From NCBI GenBank assembly GCA_963729445.1, contig CAVSNU010000002.1, positions 1,178,001-1,242,000 on the forward strand: a DNA stretch of 64,000 nt. The letters run 5' to 3'. The translations under genes were made by a program, and so were the position numbers. Shown here piece by piece: positions 14,738 through 24,230 of this stretch. This DNA comes from JACCZH01 sp963729445 (lineage in GTDB: Bacteria; Chloroflexota; Chloroflexia; Thermomicrobiales; CFX8). Positions within the stretch are counted from its first letter, which is position 1, and each line of letters opens with the position of its first letter. The notes under the pieces are model-generated. The model was given only the letters and a program-made list of their open reading frames with translations, did not search any database and had not been told where the DNA came from.

Positions 14738-17554
14738 TTACTCTACGACGCGCACGACCTGACTCATCTCCGGCACGACGCCGAAGTTGACGATGTACAT
14801 CGTATCGTCAGCATCGATTGCCAGGCCGGTCGCGAAGAAGATACCCTCGTCGAGGTAGGTCTCCTGCGTGCCGTCCTGGGCAACCTTGATGACCGCACTC
14901 GCCGCTGCATCCGGGTTTTCCGGGCCAGCCATTTCGGCCTCAAGCAGGCCGCCGGAGGCGATCTCCAGCACGTAGAGGTTGCCCTCGCTGTCAAAGTCTA
15001 TCGCGCCAATAGCGCTGAAGCCGTCCGCGTAGAGTTCCGCCTCTTCGCCCGGCATTACGCGCCAGACGCGCGCCATGTCCACGACGAACGGGAAACCGGT
15101 CAGCTCGCCCACGTAGTAGGCGCCATCCGGTCCCTTGGTCACCGTTGTCGGAACCGCCTCCATCGGGATCTCGGTGCCTTCCGGCAGCTCCATGAACGCC
15201 GGGGCTTCGACCATCTGTGGGCTAAAGGTAGCCAGAACGGTGATCTCACCGGCAGGCGTGACCTGCAGCAGGCTGTTGCCGCCGGCATCAGCCACGATGA
15301 AGTTCTCGCCGTCCATGATCACCGCGTAAGGGTTCGAGTCGATCGCGGCCGTCTCGGGGTTATTCGCACCTTCGAAAGCCGCGAGGTCGGCGATCACCGT
15401 CCAGGAGCCGTCGTCCTCGAGCTTCGCCAGCGTACCGAGCGCAGCGACTCCCTCAGCCTCGAACAGGCCGCGGCCTTCCGGAGGACCACCCAGGCCGAAG
15501 AGCACGTAGGTCTCGCCCTCGGCAGTGACGATCACGTCGTGCGGGCCGGAACCATTACCCGACGGCAGGCCCGAAGCGATCTGCGCCGACACGCCGTCAG
15601 CGATCTGGGTCACTCCACCGGTCAGCCCGAAGCAGACTTCGAACTCTTCTTCGCCTTCGGTAACGGTGACGCACTCATCGCCATCCATGCCGGCTTCGGC
15701 AACGTAGAGGGCGCCATCGCCACCAACGCTGATGTGACGCGGCTGAACCAGTCCCTCGGCAACGACCTCAACGGCCGGGCCGGGAGCCGGCTCACCGGCA
15801 GCAGTCTCGTCGAGCAGGACGACCTGGCCCATGCCAGGGAAGACCGTCTGGTTCGTCGCGTAGATCGAACCATCCGCAGCGATCGCCAGACCTGTCGAGA
15901 AGAGCAGGCCGTTGGTCGCCAGGGTCGTCTGGGTGCCATCCGTGGCAATCTTGGTCACCGCGCTTGCCACCGTCGCCGGGTCGGTCGGATCAGCCGAGAG
16001 CAGTCCGCCGGCGATCATCTCCAGGACGTAGAGGCTGCCCGCGCCGTCGAAGGCGATGTCACTGATGTTGGTAAAGCCCTCTGCGAAGACTTCGGGGTCT
16101 CCACCCGGCATCACACGCCAGACACTGGCGCCGTCGACCGGGAACGGGAAGCCGGTCAACTGACCAACGTAGTAGGCGCCGTCAGGGCCCTTCTCAACCG
16201 ACGTCGGCACGGCATCCATCGGGATCTCGGTGCCTTCGGGCAGCTCAAGGAACGCCGGAGCGGGCACCATCGTCGATGGGAAGATGGCCAGGGTCGTGAT
16301 TTCGCCCTCTGGCGTCACCTGCAGCAAGGTATTCCCGCCGGCGTCAACCACGATGAAGTTCTCACCGTCGATGATCAGCGAGTAGGGGTTGCTGTCGAGT
16401 AATGCCGGCTCGGGGTTGTTAGCGACCTCATAGCCAGCGATATCAGCAACTTCAGTCCAGCTGCCATCCGCTTCGATCTTGATCAGCAGACCGAAACCCA
16501 GGGCGGTTCCGCCAATCTCCTCGCGCACAGCCGGATCGATCTCAAGGCCGAGTCCGGTGACAGCATAGATCTCACCGTCCTCAGTCACCGCGACGTCATG
16601 CACACCAACGCCTTCTTCACCGGCGAGGAAGGATGGCAGGCCCGTTGCGACTTCTGTGGCCTGACCGTCGGCGATGCGGAGGATAGAACCGCTGGTGCCG
16701 ATGCAGATCTCGAAATCTTCACCGGTTTCTGGATCCGTGCCAACCACGACACACTCGTCGCCGCCGTTCCCGGCAACCGCAACGTACATGGCGCCGTCAG
16801 CACCGTAACTGACGTGGCGCGGCTGCTCCAGGCCATCAGCAACCACCGTGAAGTCTGGTTCTGGCTGTGGCTCTTCGGTGTCGAGCACCTCAACACCAAG
16901 CAGGCCGAGGAGTATCTGCTGGCCTTCCGGGTTGTCCGGGTGGAACTCGAAGCGCGCGCGCTCGAACCACTGGGTGACGACGGTATGACCATTGCCGTTG
17001 GTCTCCACCTCAGCCTGCGAGATCGGGTAGCCAAAGAGCGCCAACGACTCGCGGAACGAGTAGCCCTCCTCATCGAAGTTCAGGCCGTGGTTCGACCAGT
17101 AGTCGATGAACTCGGGGGCAATGGCGAAGCCGGTCACGTCGACATAGTTCGGCTCACTCGGGTCACTCTTCGGGAAGGATTGCCAGTCGCGGCCCTGCAT
17201 CAGCAGCACTTCGTTCCCGAGGCGGCCGAGGAGAACCTCGTAGACGGTGCCGGCGTTCTCCGGGTGCAGCTCGAAGCGCTCGCGCTCGAAGTACTGCACG
17301 GTGTACGTTTCACCGGTGTCCAGGTTTACTTCCTGGTACTCCTCGGTAATCGGGTAGCCAAAGACCGGCAGACCGCCGTTCGACTCCCAGTACTTAAGGA
17401 ACGTGCCACACAGATTGTGACCGGTTTCTTCATAATAGTTACAGCCGTCGAGCGGCTCGACGGGGGTCTGGGACGGTATCGTCTGGGCCGCAGCCGCGCC
17501 GACACTGAACATCAACATTGCCAGCGTTACCAGCAATGCCATGAGTTTTCTCAT
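14738..17554 (-). CDS. Secreted double ScyD/ScyE-like propeller protein
   Basis: A 938-residue exported protein with signal peptide MRKLMALLVTLAMLMFSVGAAAA. Residues 30-220 hold two modules with NGGLPVFGYPITEEY and LALFGYPISQAEV, each followed by a QYFERERFELHPEN-like block. Two ScyD-like six-bladed propellers follow, starting with ADGLEQPRHVSYGADGAMYVA and AEGLVQPRHISVGGDGALYVA; paired blocks such as LTGFPFPVDGASVWRVMPGG and LTGFPFVVDMARVWRVMPGE show an internal duplication. The closest named family is the scytonemin-cluster ScyD/ScyE proteins, but no other scytonemin gene is here. A GGAG site decides the start at 17554. The gene has its own terminator. Ligand or activity is unknown. Confidence 0.75.
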   Translation of the reverse strand: MRKLMALLVTLAMLMFSVGAAAAQTIPSQTPVEPLDGCNYYEETGHNLCGTFLKYWESNGGLPVFGYPITEEYQEVNLDTGETYTVQYFERERFELHPENAGTVYEVLLGRLGNEVLLMQGRDWQSFPKSDPSEPNYVDVTGFAIAPEFIDYWSNHGLNFDEEGYSFRESLALFGYPISQAEVETNGNGHTVVTQWFERARFEFHPDNPEGQQILLGLLGVEVLDTEEPQPEPDFTVVADGLEQPRHVSYGADGAMYVAVAGNGGDECVVVGTDPETGEDFEICIGTSGSILRIADGQATEVATGLPSFLAGEEGVGVHDVAVTEDGEIYAVTGLGLEIDPAVREEIGGTALGFGLLIKIEADGSWTEVADIAGYEVANNPEPALLDSNPYSLIIDGENFIVVDAGGNTLLQVTPEGEITTLAIFPSTMVPAPAFLELPEGTEIPMDAVPTSVEKGPDGAYYVGQLTGFPFPVDGASVWRVMPGGDPEVFAEGFTNISDIAFDGAGSLYVLEMIAGGLLSADPTDPATVASAVTKIATDGTQTTLATNGLLFSTGLAIAADGSIYATNQTVFPGMGQVVLLDETAAGEPAPGPAVEVVAEGLVQPRHISVGGDGALYVAEAGMDGDECVTVTEGEEEFEVCFGLTGGVTQIADGVSAQIASGLPSGNGSGPHDVIVTAEGETYVLFGLGGPPEGRGLFEAEGVAALGTLAKLEDDGSWTVIADLAAFEGANNPETAAIDSNPYAVIMDGENFIVADAGGNSLLQVTPAGEITVLATFSPQMVEAPAFMELPEGTEIPMEAVPTTVTKGPDGAYYVGELTGFPFVVDMARVWRVMPGEEAELYADGFSAIGAIDFDSEGNLYVLEIASGGLLEAEMAGPENPDAAASAVIKVAQDGTQETYLDEGIFFATGLAIDADDTMYIVNFGVVPEMSQVVRVVE

Positions 17555-18048
17555 GGAGAGTATCTCCTTCTTACATTTTCCCAACGTACGGCTTGAACGG
17601 TTTCACGCTCCCTCCCACAGAGCACGGCCCTGGTCCGTCGTCGCGATGCTTTCCCAGTACCCTGTGGCACGCCATCGATCGTGCCCCTGGGCCCGGCACC
17701 ATCCACTGGTTATGCACAGTGAACATGTCCGGGAACCTCTCGCTCCCCATTCTCGGGCTGCGAATATGTACACAATTTTACCGAAACACACAGTGACACT
17801 ATGATCAAATGACAGGCCACTTTCGGGGCCATGTTCGCCATAGCGCATCAGGCCGGCAGCAACCGGAGGAGCCACAATGTCTTCATTTCGGCACGGGCAC
17901 GTCTACGCCCAGATAGACGCCGGGTTGACGCAGCGCGATCGATTCGGACACATAAAAATACGGGCAAGCGTCGCCCACCCTACTCACAATAATCGCATTC
18001 CACATGCCTGTCAACTAAAATTGTGGGTAATAGCACCTATCATGAAGG
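17555..18048. other. Gene-free stretch
   Basis: This stretch between two minus-strand genes should hold the promoter of the propeller gene, but I cannot point to clear -35 and -10 boxes. A GGAGGAG site followed by ATG at 17877 opens a 94-codon plus-strand frame that ends inside the antisense of the methyltransferase gene; its composition is not gene-like, so I do not call it. A single TTATGCACA DnaA-box variant lies near 17710. Confidence 0.4.
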
Positions 18049-19158
18049 TTAGCCCCACACTCGATTCGCCGTCTCAACGATGGTCGAGAGTTTGCGCCGC
18101 TGGTCTGCGGCTGAGAGGTTGTTGCCACCGATCGATGTCGCGAAGCCACACTGCGGACTGAGGGCCAGCCGGTCGAGCGGAACGTAGCGGCTCGCCTCCG
18201 CAATGCGACTGGCGAGCTCGGCGGCCGTCTCCGCCCGGCCGGACTTGGTCGTCACCAGCCCCAGCACCACGATCTTGTCCTCCGGTACAGCAGCCAGGGG
18301 CTCGAAGGTGCCGGAACGGGCATCGTCATACTCCAGAAGCAAGCGTTGCGCGGTGATGTTCTCGAAGATCGGCCTGGCAATGAGGTCATAGCCCCCCTCA
18401 ACCAGCCAGCGGCTACCCTGGTTGCCGCGGCAGAGGTGGAAGCCGAACGTCACCTGGGGGAAGCCATCCATCAGGGCATTGTCGAGCTCAATCCCGCGCG
18501 CAAGCCAGCGGCCGAGGTCCCAACCCTGACGCTCGTAGAAGGCGCGGGTCTGCGGGTCGATCAGCAGGGGGTAGTGCGGCGCGTCGATCTGGATGTACTC
18601 GCAGCCGAGCCGGACGAGCTCGGTTACCTCATCGCGCAAAATGTCGACAACGTCGGCCAGGAAGCTGTCGAGCGTCGGGTAGGCTCCACGTGAATGTTCT
18701 TCCGACCAGAAGTTGGCCCACAAGCTCGGGCTGGGCAACGTCACCTTGGGGATACGGGTGGTGCGCGAGCGCATGTACGTAAACTCCTCGGAAGAGAGAT
18801 GGCGCTTGCGGGTCAGCTTGTCGACCACGCCAAGATTTGCCGGCCGGCTGGTGTTGCGGTCGCCAACCTGCTCGTCTCCGTGCCAGTCACCCCAGAGGAA
18901 GGCGTCGATGTCGTAATCCCCGAAGCCGGACACAGCCTCGGTCATCTGGCTCTGGAACGACAGCCGGCGCATCTCACCATCGGTGACAACATCGAGCCCG
19001 GCTTCCTCCTGGAGCTTGATCGCGCCGTCAACGGCCCGGTCTTCTATCCGTTTGAACTCAGCCTGGCTGATCCGCTTGTCCGCAACATCCCGCTGGGCTT
19101 GCAGCAGCTCCGCCGGCCGTAACAGGCTGCCAACGACATCGGTTCGTGCGGTAATCAT
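18049..19158 (-). CDS. MetE-like cobalamin-independent methyltransferase
   Basis: A 369-residue protein matching the C-terminal catalytic barrel of MetE without the N-terminal half, as in archaeal-type and YxjG/YxjH-like proteins. It begins TARTDVVGSLLRP. Zinc ligands can be seen as His and Cys in FGFHLCRGNQG and Cys in LSPQCGFAT, with an Asp-Ala-Pro substrate loop (YIQIDAPHYPLL). It would transfer a methyl group to homocysteine or a similar thiol; without the N-terminal domain, methyl-folate may not be the donor. The ATG at 19158 begins the conserved region. It stands alone. Confidence 0.8.
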   Translation of the reverse strand: MITARTDVVGSLLRPAELLQAQRDVADKRISQAEFKRIEDRAVDGAIKLQEEAGLDVVTDGEMRRLSFQSQMTEAVSGFGDYDIDAFLWGDWHGDEQVGDRNTSRPANLGVVDKLTRKRHLSSEEFTYMRSRTTRIPKVTLPSPSLWANFWSEEHSRGAYPTLDSFLADVVDILRDEVTELVRLGCEYIQIDAPHYPLLIDPQTRAFYERQGWDLGRWLARGIELDNALMDGFPQVTFGFHLCRGNQGSRWLVEGGYDLIARPIFENITAQRLLLEYDDARSGTFEPLAAVPEDKIVVLGLVTTKSGRAETAAELASRIAEASRYVPLDRLALSPQCGFATSIGGNNLSAADQRRKLSTIVETANRVWG

Positions 19159-19335
19159 GAAGGTCTCATTCCTACTCCGGTACGGCAATTTCACGAACGA
19201 ACGCTCGACTCTGTCCAGTATAGGCCCGCTATCTCCGGTAAATCCTCTTGTGTGTCTCGCATTGCGTACGTACAATCGTCTGTGACAGAGTGACAACTAC
19301 AGCTCTGGGTGGGGGAGCGGCGAAAGGGCAGCTGA

Positions 19336-19905
19336 ATGGCGTATGACACACTCGTCGAGTGGGGTGTTCCACTCCTGGCTGCGTTCGTGGGCGTTATTCT
19401 CGGCGGCCTGCTCACCTTCTGGTTTTCGAAACGAACGCTCAGCAAGTTTGCCGAAGCCAGGCAGCCACTACCCACAGGTAGCCCGCTGAATGTCTCTGAA
19501 GAAGAACGTGCGTCGCTGCGTTCCGTGGTCGGCGAGATGCGGTTGAACGCCCTGATGGTGGAGGAGACCTCCGTTATCTGGTCGTGGGCCCCGTTTGAGC
19601 GCCGGGCCATCGACAACGCCATCTGGCTGATCCCCAATATGCCGCCCGTCGTTGCCGAGGCCGTCGCCAGAGCGAACCGCAAAGTCACCGAGTACAACTC
19701 CGTTGCCGACTTCGCGAACCGCCAGGATCAGTACGTTCAGGAAGTCGCCCAGGACGCCCGCACCGCGCTCATTATCGCGGCCCAGCGACTGGAGGAGTAC
19801 CTGACCGAATTCCAGCTCGACCAGGGCCGGCGTGGACTCCGCATTCCCCATCCGCGGCGCCGTAATGACCAGCATGAACATGCTGGCGATTGGATACCCT
19901 CCTAG
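19336..19905 (+). CDS. Membrane-anchored protein of unknown function
   Basis: A 189-residue protein with one N-terminal membrane helix (VPLLAAFVGVILGGLLTFWF) followed by Lys/Arg, so the remainder is cytoplasmic. The body is helical, with a conserved-looking VIWSWAPFERRAIDNAIWLIPNMPP block, and ends in a basic tail. AAGGG stands 8 bases before the ATG. I do not recognise the family. Confidence 0.6.
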   Translation: MAYDTLVEWGVPLLAAFVGVILGGLLTFWFSKRTLSKFAEARQPLPTGSPLNVSEEERASLRSVVGEMRLNALMVEETSVIWSWAPFERRAIDNAIWLIPNMPPVVAEAVARANRKVTEYNSVADFANRQDQYVQEVAQDARTALIIAAQRLEEYLTEFQLDQGRRGLRIPHPRRRNDQHEHAGDWIPS

Positions 19906-20039
19906 GTTCCATTCGGCAGCGCTCAGGAATCCACCACCGCGCACATCTGCCGTGGACCACGGCCAGGTGCCCTCGCGGCCCACGTTCAGTCTATGATGCC
20001 CGGCGACAACACGTCGCGCAGGACTGAACAGGAGTCACG

Positions 20040-21887
20040 ATGTTGAACGCTACCGACCACTGGAGCACTGAGCCGGGCCGCTGGGACGCGGAGTTGGCGC
20101 CCGAGGCGTACGCGACCATCCCGAGAATCAGCGTCCCGCGCCTCTCTCCTGACCGTAAGCTGATCGCTTTTATCCGCAGCTACGACGGGCGCGCCGATGT
20201 CTGGGTCACGTCGCTCGACGGACCGGCCCTCCAGCTAACCGACCGCGTAACTCCACAGGGTGCTGACCCCGGCCAGCGCCAGGCATTCCCGCTCGCCTGG
20301 ACGCCAGACAGCCAGACAGTTGTCTACGCTTCGACACAGGAGGGAAAGCTCTGGAGCGTCCCGGCGGCCGGAGGAGCGTCACAACCCATCGACGAGGGCC
20401 CCGGCAATCATCACTCGCCTGCTGTCTCGCCGGACGGGCAATCCGTTGCCTATGTTGCCGAGCGCGGTGAGACGATCGACATCTTCATCTCGTCACTCGA
20501 CGGTACAAAAACGCGTCAGATCAGTGATCCGGCCGACGACGGCTATGTCAGCAACCCGCGCTGGTCACCGGACGGCGCGTCGCTGCTCTACGTGCGCTGG
20601 CCGCACTACGACATGCCCTGGGACGAGATCGCCATCATCGTTGCCGACGTCAAGACTGGTGAGCGGCAGACCATCGCCGGCGGCAACCGCGTCGCAAACA
20701 ACTGGCCAGACTGGTCGCCGGACGGAACGTCGATCGTCTTCCTCTCGGATCGCGACGGTGAGCACCCCAACCTGTGGCGCACGCGGCCCGACGGTTGTAA
20801 TGCTGAGTGCCTGGTGAACGAACCTTCCGACCACCGCTCGCCGGCCTGGTCACCGGATGGATCGAAGATCGCCTATACTCGCAGCGCCAGTTGCGAGAGT
20901 CAGATCTGGGTCTGGGAAAATGGCGAGACACGCCAGATCACGCACGAGCCCGGTGTCTACGGCGACCTGGCCTGGGTTGACGACGAGCACCTCCTGTGTA
21001 CCTTCGAGTCGCCGCTCGTGCCGCCCGATCTCTACGTCGTCGGTCTGGACGGGGCACGCCGGCAGCTCACCTTCAGTGCCACCGGCGGTGTCATTGGCGG
21101 GAACCTGACGTTGCCTGAGATCATTTGCTGGACCTCGCGCGACGGGCTGACGATCGAGGGCATGCTCTTCACTCCCGAAGAAGAGCGAGCCGGTCGCCAT
21201 CCACTGATTGTCCACATTCACGGCGGTCCGGTCGGTCAGGCAATGACCAACTGGACGCCCTGGATCCAATACCTTGTCCAGCGCGGCTACGTCGTTCTGG
21301 TGCCAAACTACCGCGGGTCGAAGGGCTATGGCCGCAGCTTCATGGAGGCGCTCTATGGAGACTGGGGCGGGGGCGATCTGGATGACTACATTACCGGAGC
21401 CGAGGCAGTCATCGCGCGTGGTCTGGTTGACGCCGGCAGAGTGGTGGCGACCGGTGGTTCCGCCGGCGGCTACAGCACACTGATCTGCATGACGAAGGCG
21501 CCGGAGTTCTTCAAGGCCGGCATTGCCCGCTACGGGATTGCCGACCTGTCCACCTTCCACGAGCGCACCTGGGTCTTCGAGCGTCACTACATCGCCAAGC
21601 TGATGGGTGGCACAGGTGGACAGCTGGCTGAGCTCTACCGCGACCGCTCGCCGATCAACTTCGTTGACAACGTCAAGAACCCGGTCCTGATCCTTCAAGG
21701 GGAATCAGACATCGTCTGCCACCCGTCCGAGATGAACAAGATGACGGCTGCCCTCGAGAAGGCCGGCAAGCACGTCGAATACCACACCTATCCCGGCGAG
21801 GGTCACGGCTGGAAGAAGGTCTCCACCATCCTCGACGATGCCTACAAGAGCGACGATTTCCTGCTGCGGATGGTCTTGAACCGATAG
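20040..21887 (+). CDS. S9 family prolyl-oligopeptidase-like peptidase
   Basis: A 615-residue cytoplasmic serine peptidase of the acylaminoacyl-peptidase type. Residues 30-340 form a beta propeller with TolB-like repeats (RLSPDRKLIAF, SPDGQSVAYVA, SPDGSKIAYTR). Residues 350-615 are the alpha/beta-hydrolase domain: HIHGGPVGQ forms the oxyanion region, GGSAGGYST holds the nucleophile Ser, GESDIVCHP the Asp, and GEGHGW the His. It cleaves blocked or short peptides entering the cell. AGGAG lies 6 bases before the ATG. With the M28 and M81 enzymes and the oligopeptide transporter nearby it fits peptide catabolism. Confidence 0.9.
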   Translation: MLNATDHWSTEPGRWDAELAPEAYATIPRISVPRLSPDRKLIAFIRSYDGRADVWVTSLDGPALQLTDRVTPQGADPGQRQAFPLAWTPDSQTVVYASTQEGKLWSVPAAGGASQPIDEGPGNHHSPAVSPDGQSVAYVAERGETIDIFISSLDGTKTRQISDPADDGYVSNPRWSPDGASLLYVRWPHYDMPWDEIAIIVADVKTGERQTIAGGNRVANNWPDWSPDGTSIVFLSDRDGEHPNLWRTRPDGCNAECLVNEPSDHRSPAWSPDGSKIAYTRSASCESQIWVWENGETRQITHEPGVYGDLAWVDDEHLLCTFESPLVPPDLYVVGLDGARRQLTFSATGGVIGGNLTLPEIICWTSRDGLTIEGMLFTPEEERAGRHPLIVHIHGGPVGQAMTNWTPWIQYLVQRGYVVLVPNYRGSKGYGRSFMEALYGDWGGGDLDDYITGAEAVIARGLVDAGRVVATGGSAGGYSTLICMTKAPEFFKAGIARYGIADLSTFHERTWVFERHYIAKLMGGTGGQLAELYRDRSPINFVDNVKNPVLILQGESDIVCHPSEMNKMTAALEKAGKHVEYHTYPGEGHGWKKVSTILDDAYKSDDFLLRMVLNR

Positions 21888-21921
21888 AGGCGACTCGACG
21901 CGGACCGGAAGGAGAACCGCG

Positions 21922-22284
21922 ATGGCCGTGAAGGCGGACTTGATCCAATATGATGATGACCGGTTCGTTCACCTGGATTGGTATGTGGATCAGCCGCGCG
22001 TTCGCGCAACGGATGACTATCCATCTCCAGGTTACGTTTCAGATGCCCGGATCTTCTTCTATTGGGACGATGAGAAGATTGAGGACCTCGGCGAGCATGA
22101 GCTCCTGGGTGTTGAGATCGTCGACATCGGTATGTTGAGCGACAGGGATATCAGCGCAATCGAGAATCTGAACCCGCCGAGAATCGACCTTCCCGAAGAA
22201 GGCCTCTTCGATGCGCCGGTGGCTGACGCTCTACGGAAGGCGCGTGCAAAGCGGTTGGCGCACGCTAGTCACGTGCCCGCGTAG
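21922..22284 (+). CDS. Acidic protein of unknown function
   Basis: A 120-residue acidic protein with a strong AAGGAG site 7 bases before its ATG. The stretch DARIFFYWDDEK with LLGVEIVDIG resembles the short beta pattern of DUF2283-type proteins, but the match is weak. It follows the S9 peptidase by 34 bases and may share its transcript; a hairpin terminator follows. Confidence 0.65.
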   Translation: MAVKADLIQYDDDRFVHLDWYVDQPRVRATDDYPSPGYVSDARIFFYWDDEKIEDLGEHELLGVEIVDIGMLSDRDISAIENLNPPRIDLPEEGLFDAPVADALRKARAKRLAHASHVPA

Positions 22285-22313
22285 CGACGAGACCAACTGC
22301 TGAGGATTTCTAA

Positions 22314-22334
22314 GAGACGGCTCAGAGCCGTCTC
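22314..22334 (+). terminator. Hairpin terminator
   Basis: GAGACGGCTC and GAGCCGTCTC face each other almost without a loop and are followed by CCTTTCTGTT. It ends the S9 peptidase/acidic protein transcript. Confidence 0.6.
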
Positions 22335-22366
22335 CCTTTCTGTTCGGAGAAAACCCATCGTTTCGT

Positions 22367-22691
22367 CTATCCCCATGGGTCCGGTTATCCCCGTATATAT
22401 TCTTTTTAAGTAAAAGAAATAGCAGTACGTAGTAGGCACTGTGGATTGTGCGGATAACCCTTGCCTCAGGCTTGCAGATGCCGAAAACAGGGCGCACAAG
22501 AGGTGGGATGACTTCTCCACATCTCCACCGGAGGGAATGTTGACAAATTTGTCACAGCTGCATTGTCCGGAATCCATCAACATTGGCAGGCCGCGTTCGC
22601 CTGCGCTTATCCAGATCGAGATGGGTGTACGTACACATGCCTGTCCCCATTACCCTCATGTTATCCACATTCCCTGGCGTAGTTATCCACA
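22367..22691. other. DnaA-box cluster with AT-rich tract (candidate origin)
   Basis: Two perfect DnaA boxes TTATCCACA lie at 22661-22669 and 22683-22691. Eight-of-nine matches lie at 22449-22457 (inverted TTATCCGCA), 22513-22521 (TTCTCCACA) and 22607-22615 (TTATCCAGA). Weaker ones lie at 22367, 22385 and 22440. An AT-rich tract at 22394-22428 between boxes could be the unwinding element. A 14-base palindrome TGACAAATTTGTCA (22541-22554) and a 12-base one GTGTACGTACAC (22625-22636) lie within. No dnaA, dnaN or parA gene adjoins, so a DnaA-binding regulatory or titration site is possible instead. Confidence 0.5.
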
Positions 22692-22747
22692 ATAAGGACG
22701 AATACGTGTCGAGGGTGCCCTATCTGTGACGCGCTGTCACCGCTCGC

Positions 22748-23953
22748 CTAGCCCGTGACGGGCAGCGCTTCCGGCTCTGCCTGTGGTGAGAGCTGGGCTC
22801 TGAGGAGGTACACGATCAAGGGGAGCGAGAGCGCGACCGCGACCACCAGCGGCAGGGCGGGCCAGATGTCGTAGAGCAATCCGGCAATGATCGGGGCAAG
22901 GGTGAAGCCCGCCACAATCAGAATCTCACTCATCGTAAAGACGTGGTGATGGTTGCGGTCCGGCGTCACGTCGCCGAGCGCGGCTGAGAACAGAGAGAGC
23001 GACGAGAAGAGGCCACCGCGCAGGATGAACCCCACGATAATGACGGGAAGCACGGTTGGTTGCAGGAAGAGCAGATAGCCAATACTCACCCCCGCTACCG
23101 CGATACCGGCTCCACGCAGCGGCGCGCTGGCGAAGCGCTGGCTGCGCACGACCAGCAAGCCAAACAAGATCGAGCCCACTGCCGAAAAGGACGTCAGCAG
23201 CGCGATCAGGTCGTCAGGGTGACCCCCAACCTGCCGTAGGTAGTTCGGAATGAACTGTGCCCCGAGACCGATGGCGAAGACCGTCAGGAATTTGAGCAAG
23301 AGCACCGAGCGCACCTGCGGAACGGCCAGCGCGGTCCGATAACTCTCTCCGGCCATCCCCTCGCGGCCCTCTTCAACCGGGAGGTTCTCGGGTTTGATAC
23401 GCGAGAAGATCAGGATGGAGATGAACGAAAACACCGCCGAGACGACGAACGGCGAGCGCAGACCGAACAGCGCGATGACCCCGCTGGAGATGAGCGGGGC
23501 GATCAGGAACGCCAGTGAGGGCCCAATCGTTACCACAAGGGCGAAGGCTCGCGCTCGCTCTTTACCGGCGTTCGTGGCGACGTGGGAAAGCACGATCGGG
23601 AACGCCATCGAGCCAGCCGCGATGCCAACCATTGCCGGCAGCAGCCATGGCCAGCTCGGGGCGAAGGCCGCCGTCCCGATTCCGACCAGGGCGATCGCGC
23701 GCGAAAGGATGAGCAGCGTTTTCGCGCCGAATTTCTTGGCAAGTGCTGCTGTGGGTAAGAGCACGAAGAACCGGATGACACCGCTGAAGCCCAGCAGCAC
23801 ACCGATCAACGTGATCGGCGCGCCGAGCTCCTCCATGAACAACGTCCAGATTGGCATGTACGCGGCAAACGAGCCTTCGAGGAAGACCATGCCCCAGAAG
23901 GCCAGACCGTTCTCGCGCCCCAAGCCAAAGTACCACCGTGGACCTTCGTACAC
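22748..23953 (-). CDS. MFS transporter
   Basis: A 401-residue major facilitator with about 12 membrane helices, of the LacY/nucleoside-permease-like type (MFS_1_like). The N-terminus has YFGLGRENGLAFWGMVFLEG, the inter-helix 2-3 loop holds AALAKKFGAKTLLILSRA, and a charged loop separates the two halves (IKPENLPVEEGREG). The GTG start at 23953 has a GAGG site. The substrate cannot be told; it stands alone, so export of a metabolite or sugar uptake are both possible. Confidence 0.8.
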   Translation of the reverse strand: MYEGPRWYFGLGRENGLAFWGMVFLEGSFAAYMPIWTLFMEELGAPITLIGVLLGFSGVIRFFVLLPTAALAKKFGAKTLLILSRAIALVGIGTAAFAPSWPWLLPAMVGIAAGSMAFPIVLSHVATNAGKERARAFALVVTIGPSLAFLIAPLISSGVIALFGLRSPFVVSAVFSFISILIFSRIKPENLPVEEGREGMAGESYRTALAVPQVRSVLLLKFLTVFAIGLGAQFIPNYLRQVGGHPDDLIALLTSFSAVGSILFGLLVVRSQRFASAPLRGAGIAVAGVSIGYLLFLQPTVLPVIIVGFILRGGLFSSLSLFSAALGDVTPDRNHHHVFTMSEILIVAGFTLAPIIAGLLYDIWPALPLVVAVALSLPLIVYLLRAQLSPQAEPEALPVTG

Positions 23954-24230
23954 CCGGATTCCTCACAGCCATAGCAGCCTGTAGACGCGCGATGGCCCAC
24001 GCTGTTGCTTCAACGTGGGCTCGAAAATCTATTCTATGCTAGATCGGGCTAGGCATTACGACTATTTCAAAGATTCTCGTTGCGTTGTCACGCGACGTGG
24101 TTCTCAGACATCCAGTGGGTTGTCGCTCACCCCTCGATCGCCGAACGGTTCCCGGCCGAGGAGCACGAGCCAGCCACTTCCGGATAGAATCAAGGAGATT
24201 GGACGATCTTCTGGGCACGGAGGGGTGAGC

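Noticed and set aside
16598..17596. 332-codon plus-strand frame antisense to the propeller gene
   Set aside because: It mirrors the codon pattern of the real gene, which has a signal peptide, ribosome site and terminator.
17877..18161. 94-codon frame with a good GGAGGAG site
   Set aside because: Its second half is antisense to the MetE-like gene and the composition is not gene-like; kept only as a note.
19262..19275. GTACGTAC palindrome upstream of 19336
   Set aside because: Similar words occur at several places without a consistent distance to genes, so no operator is claimed.
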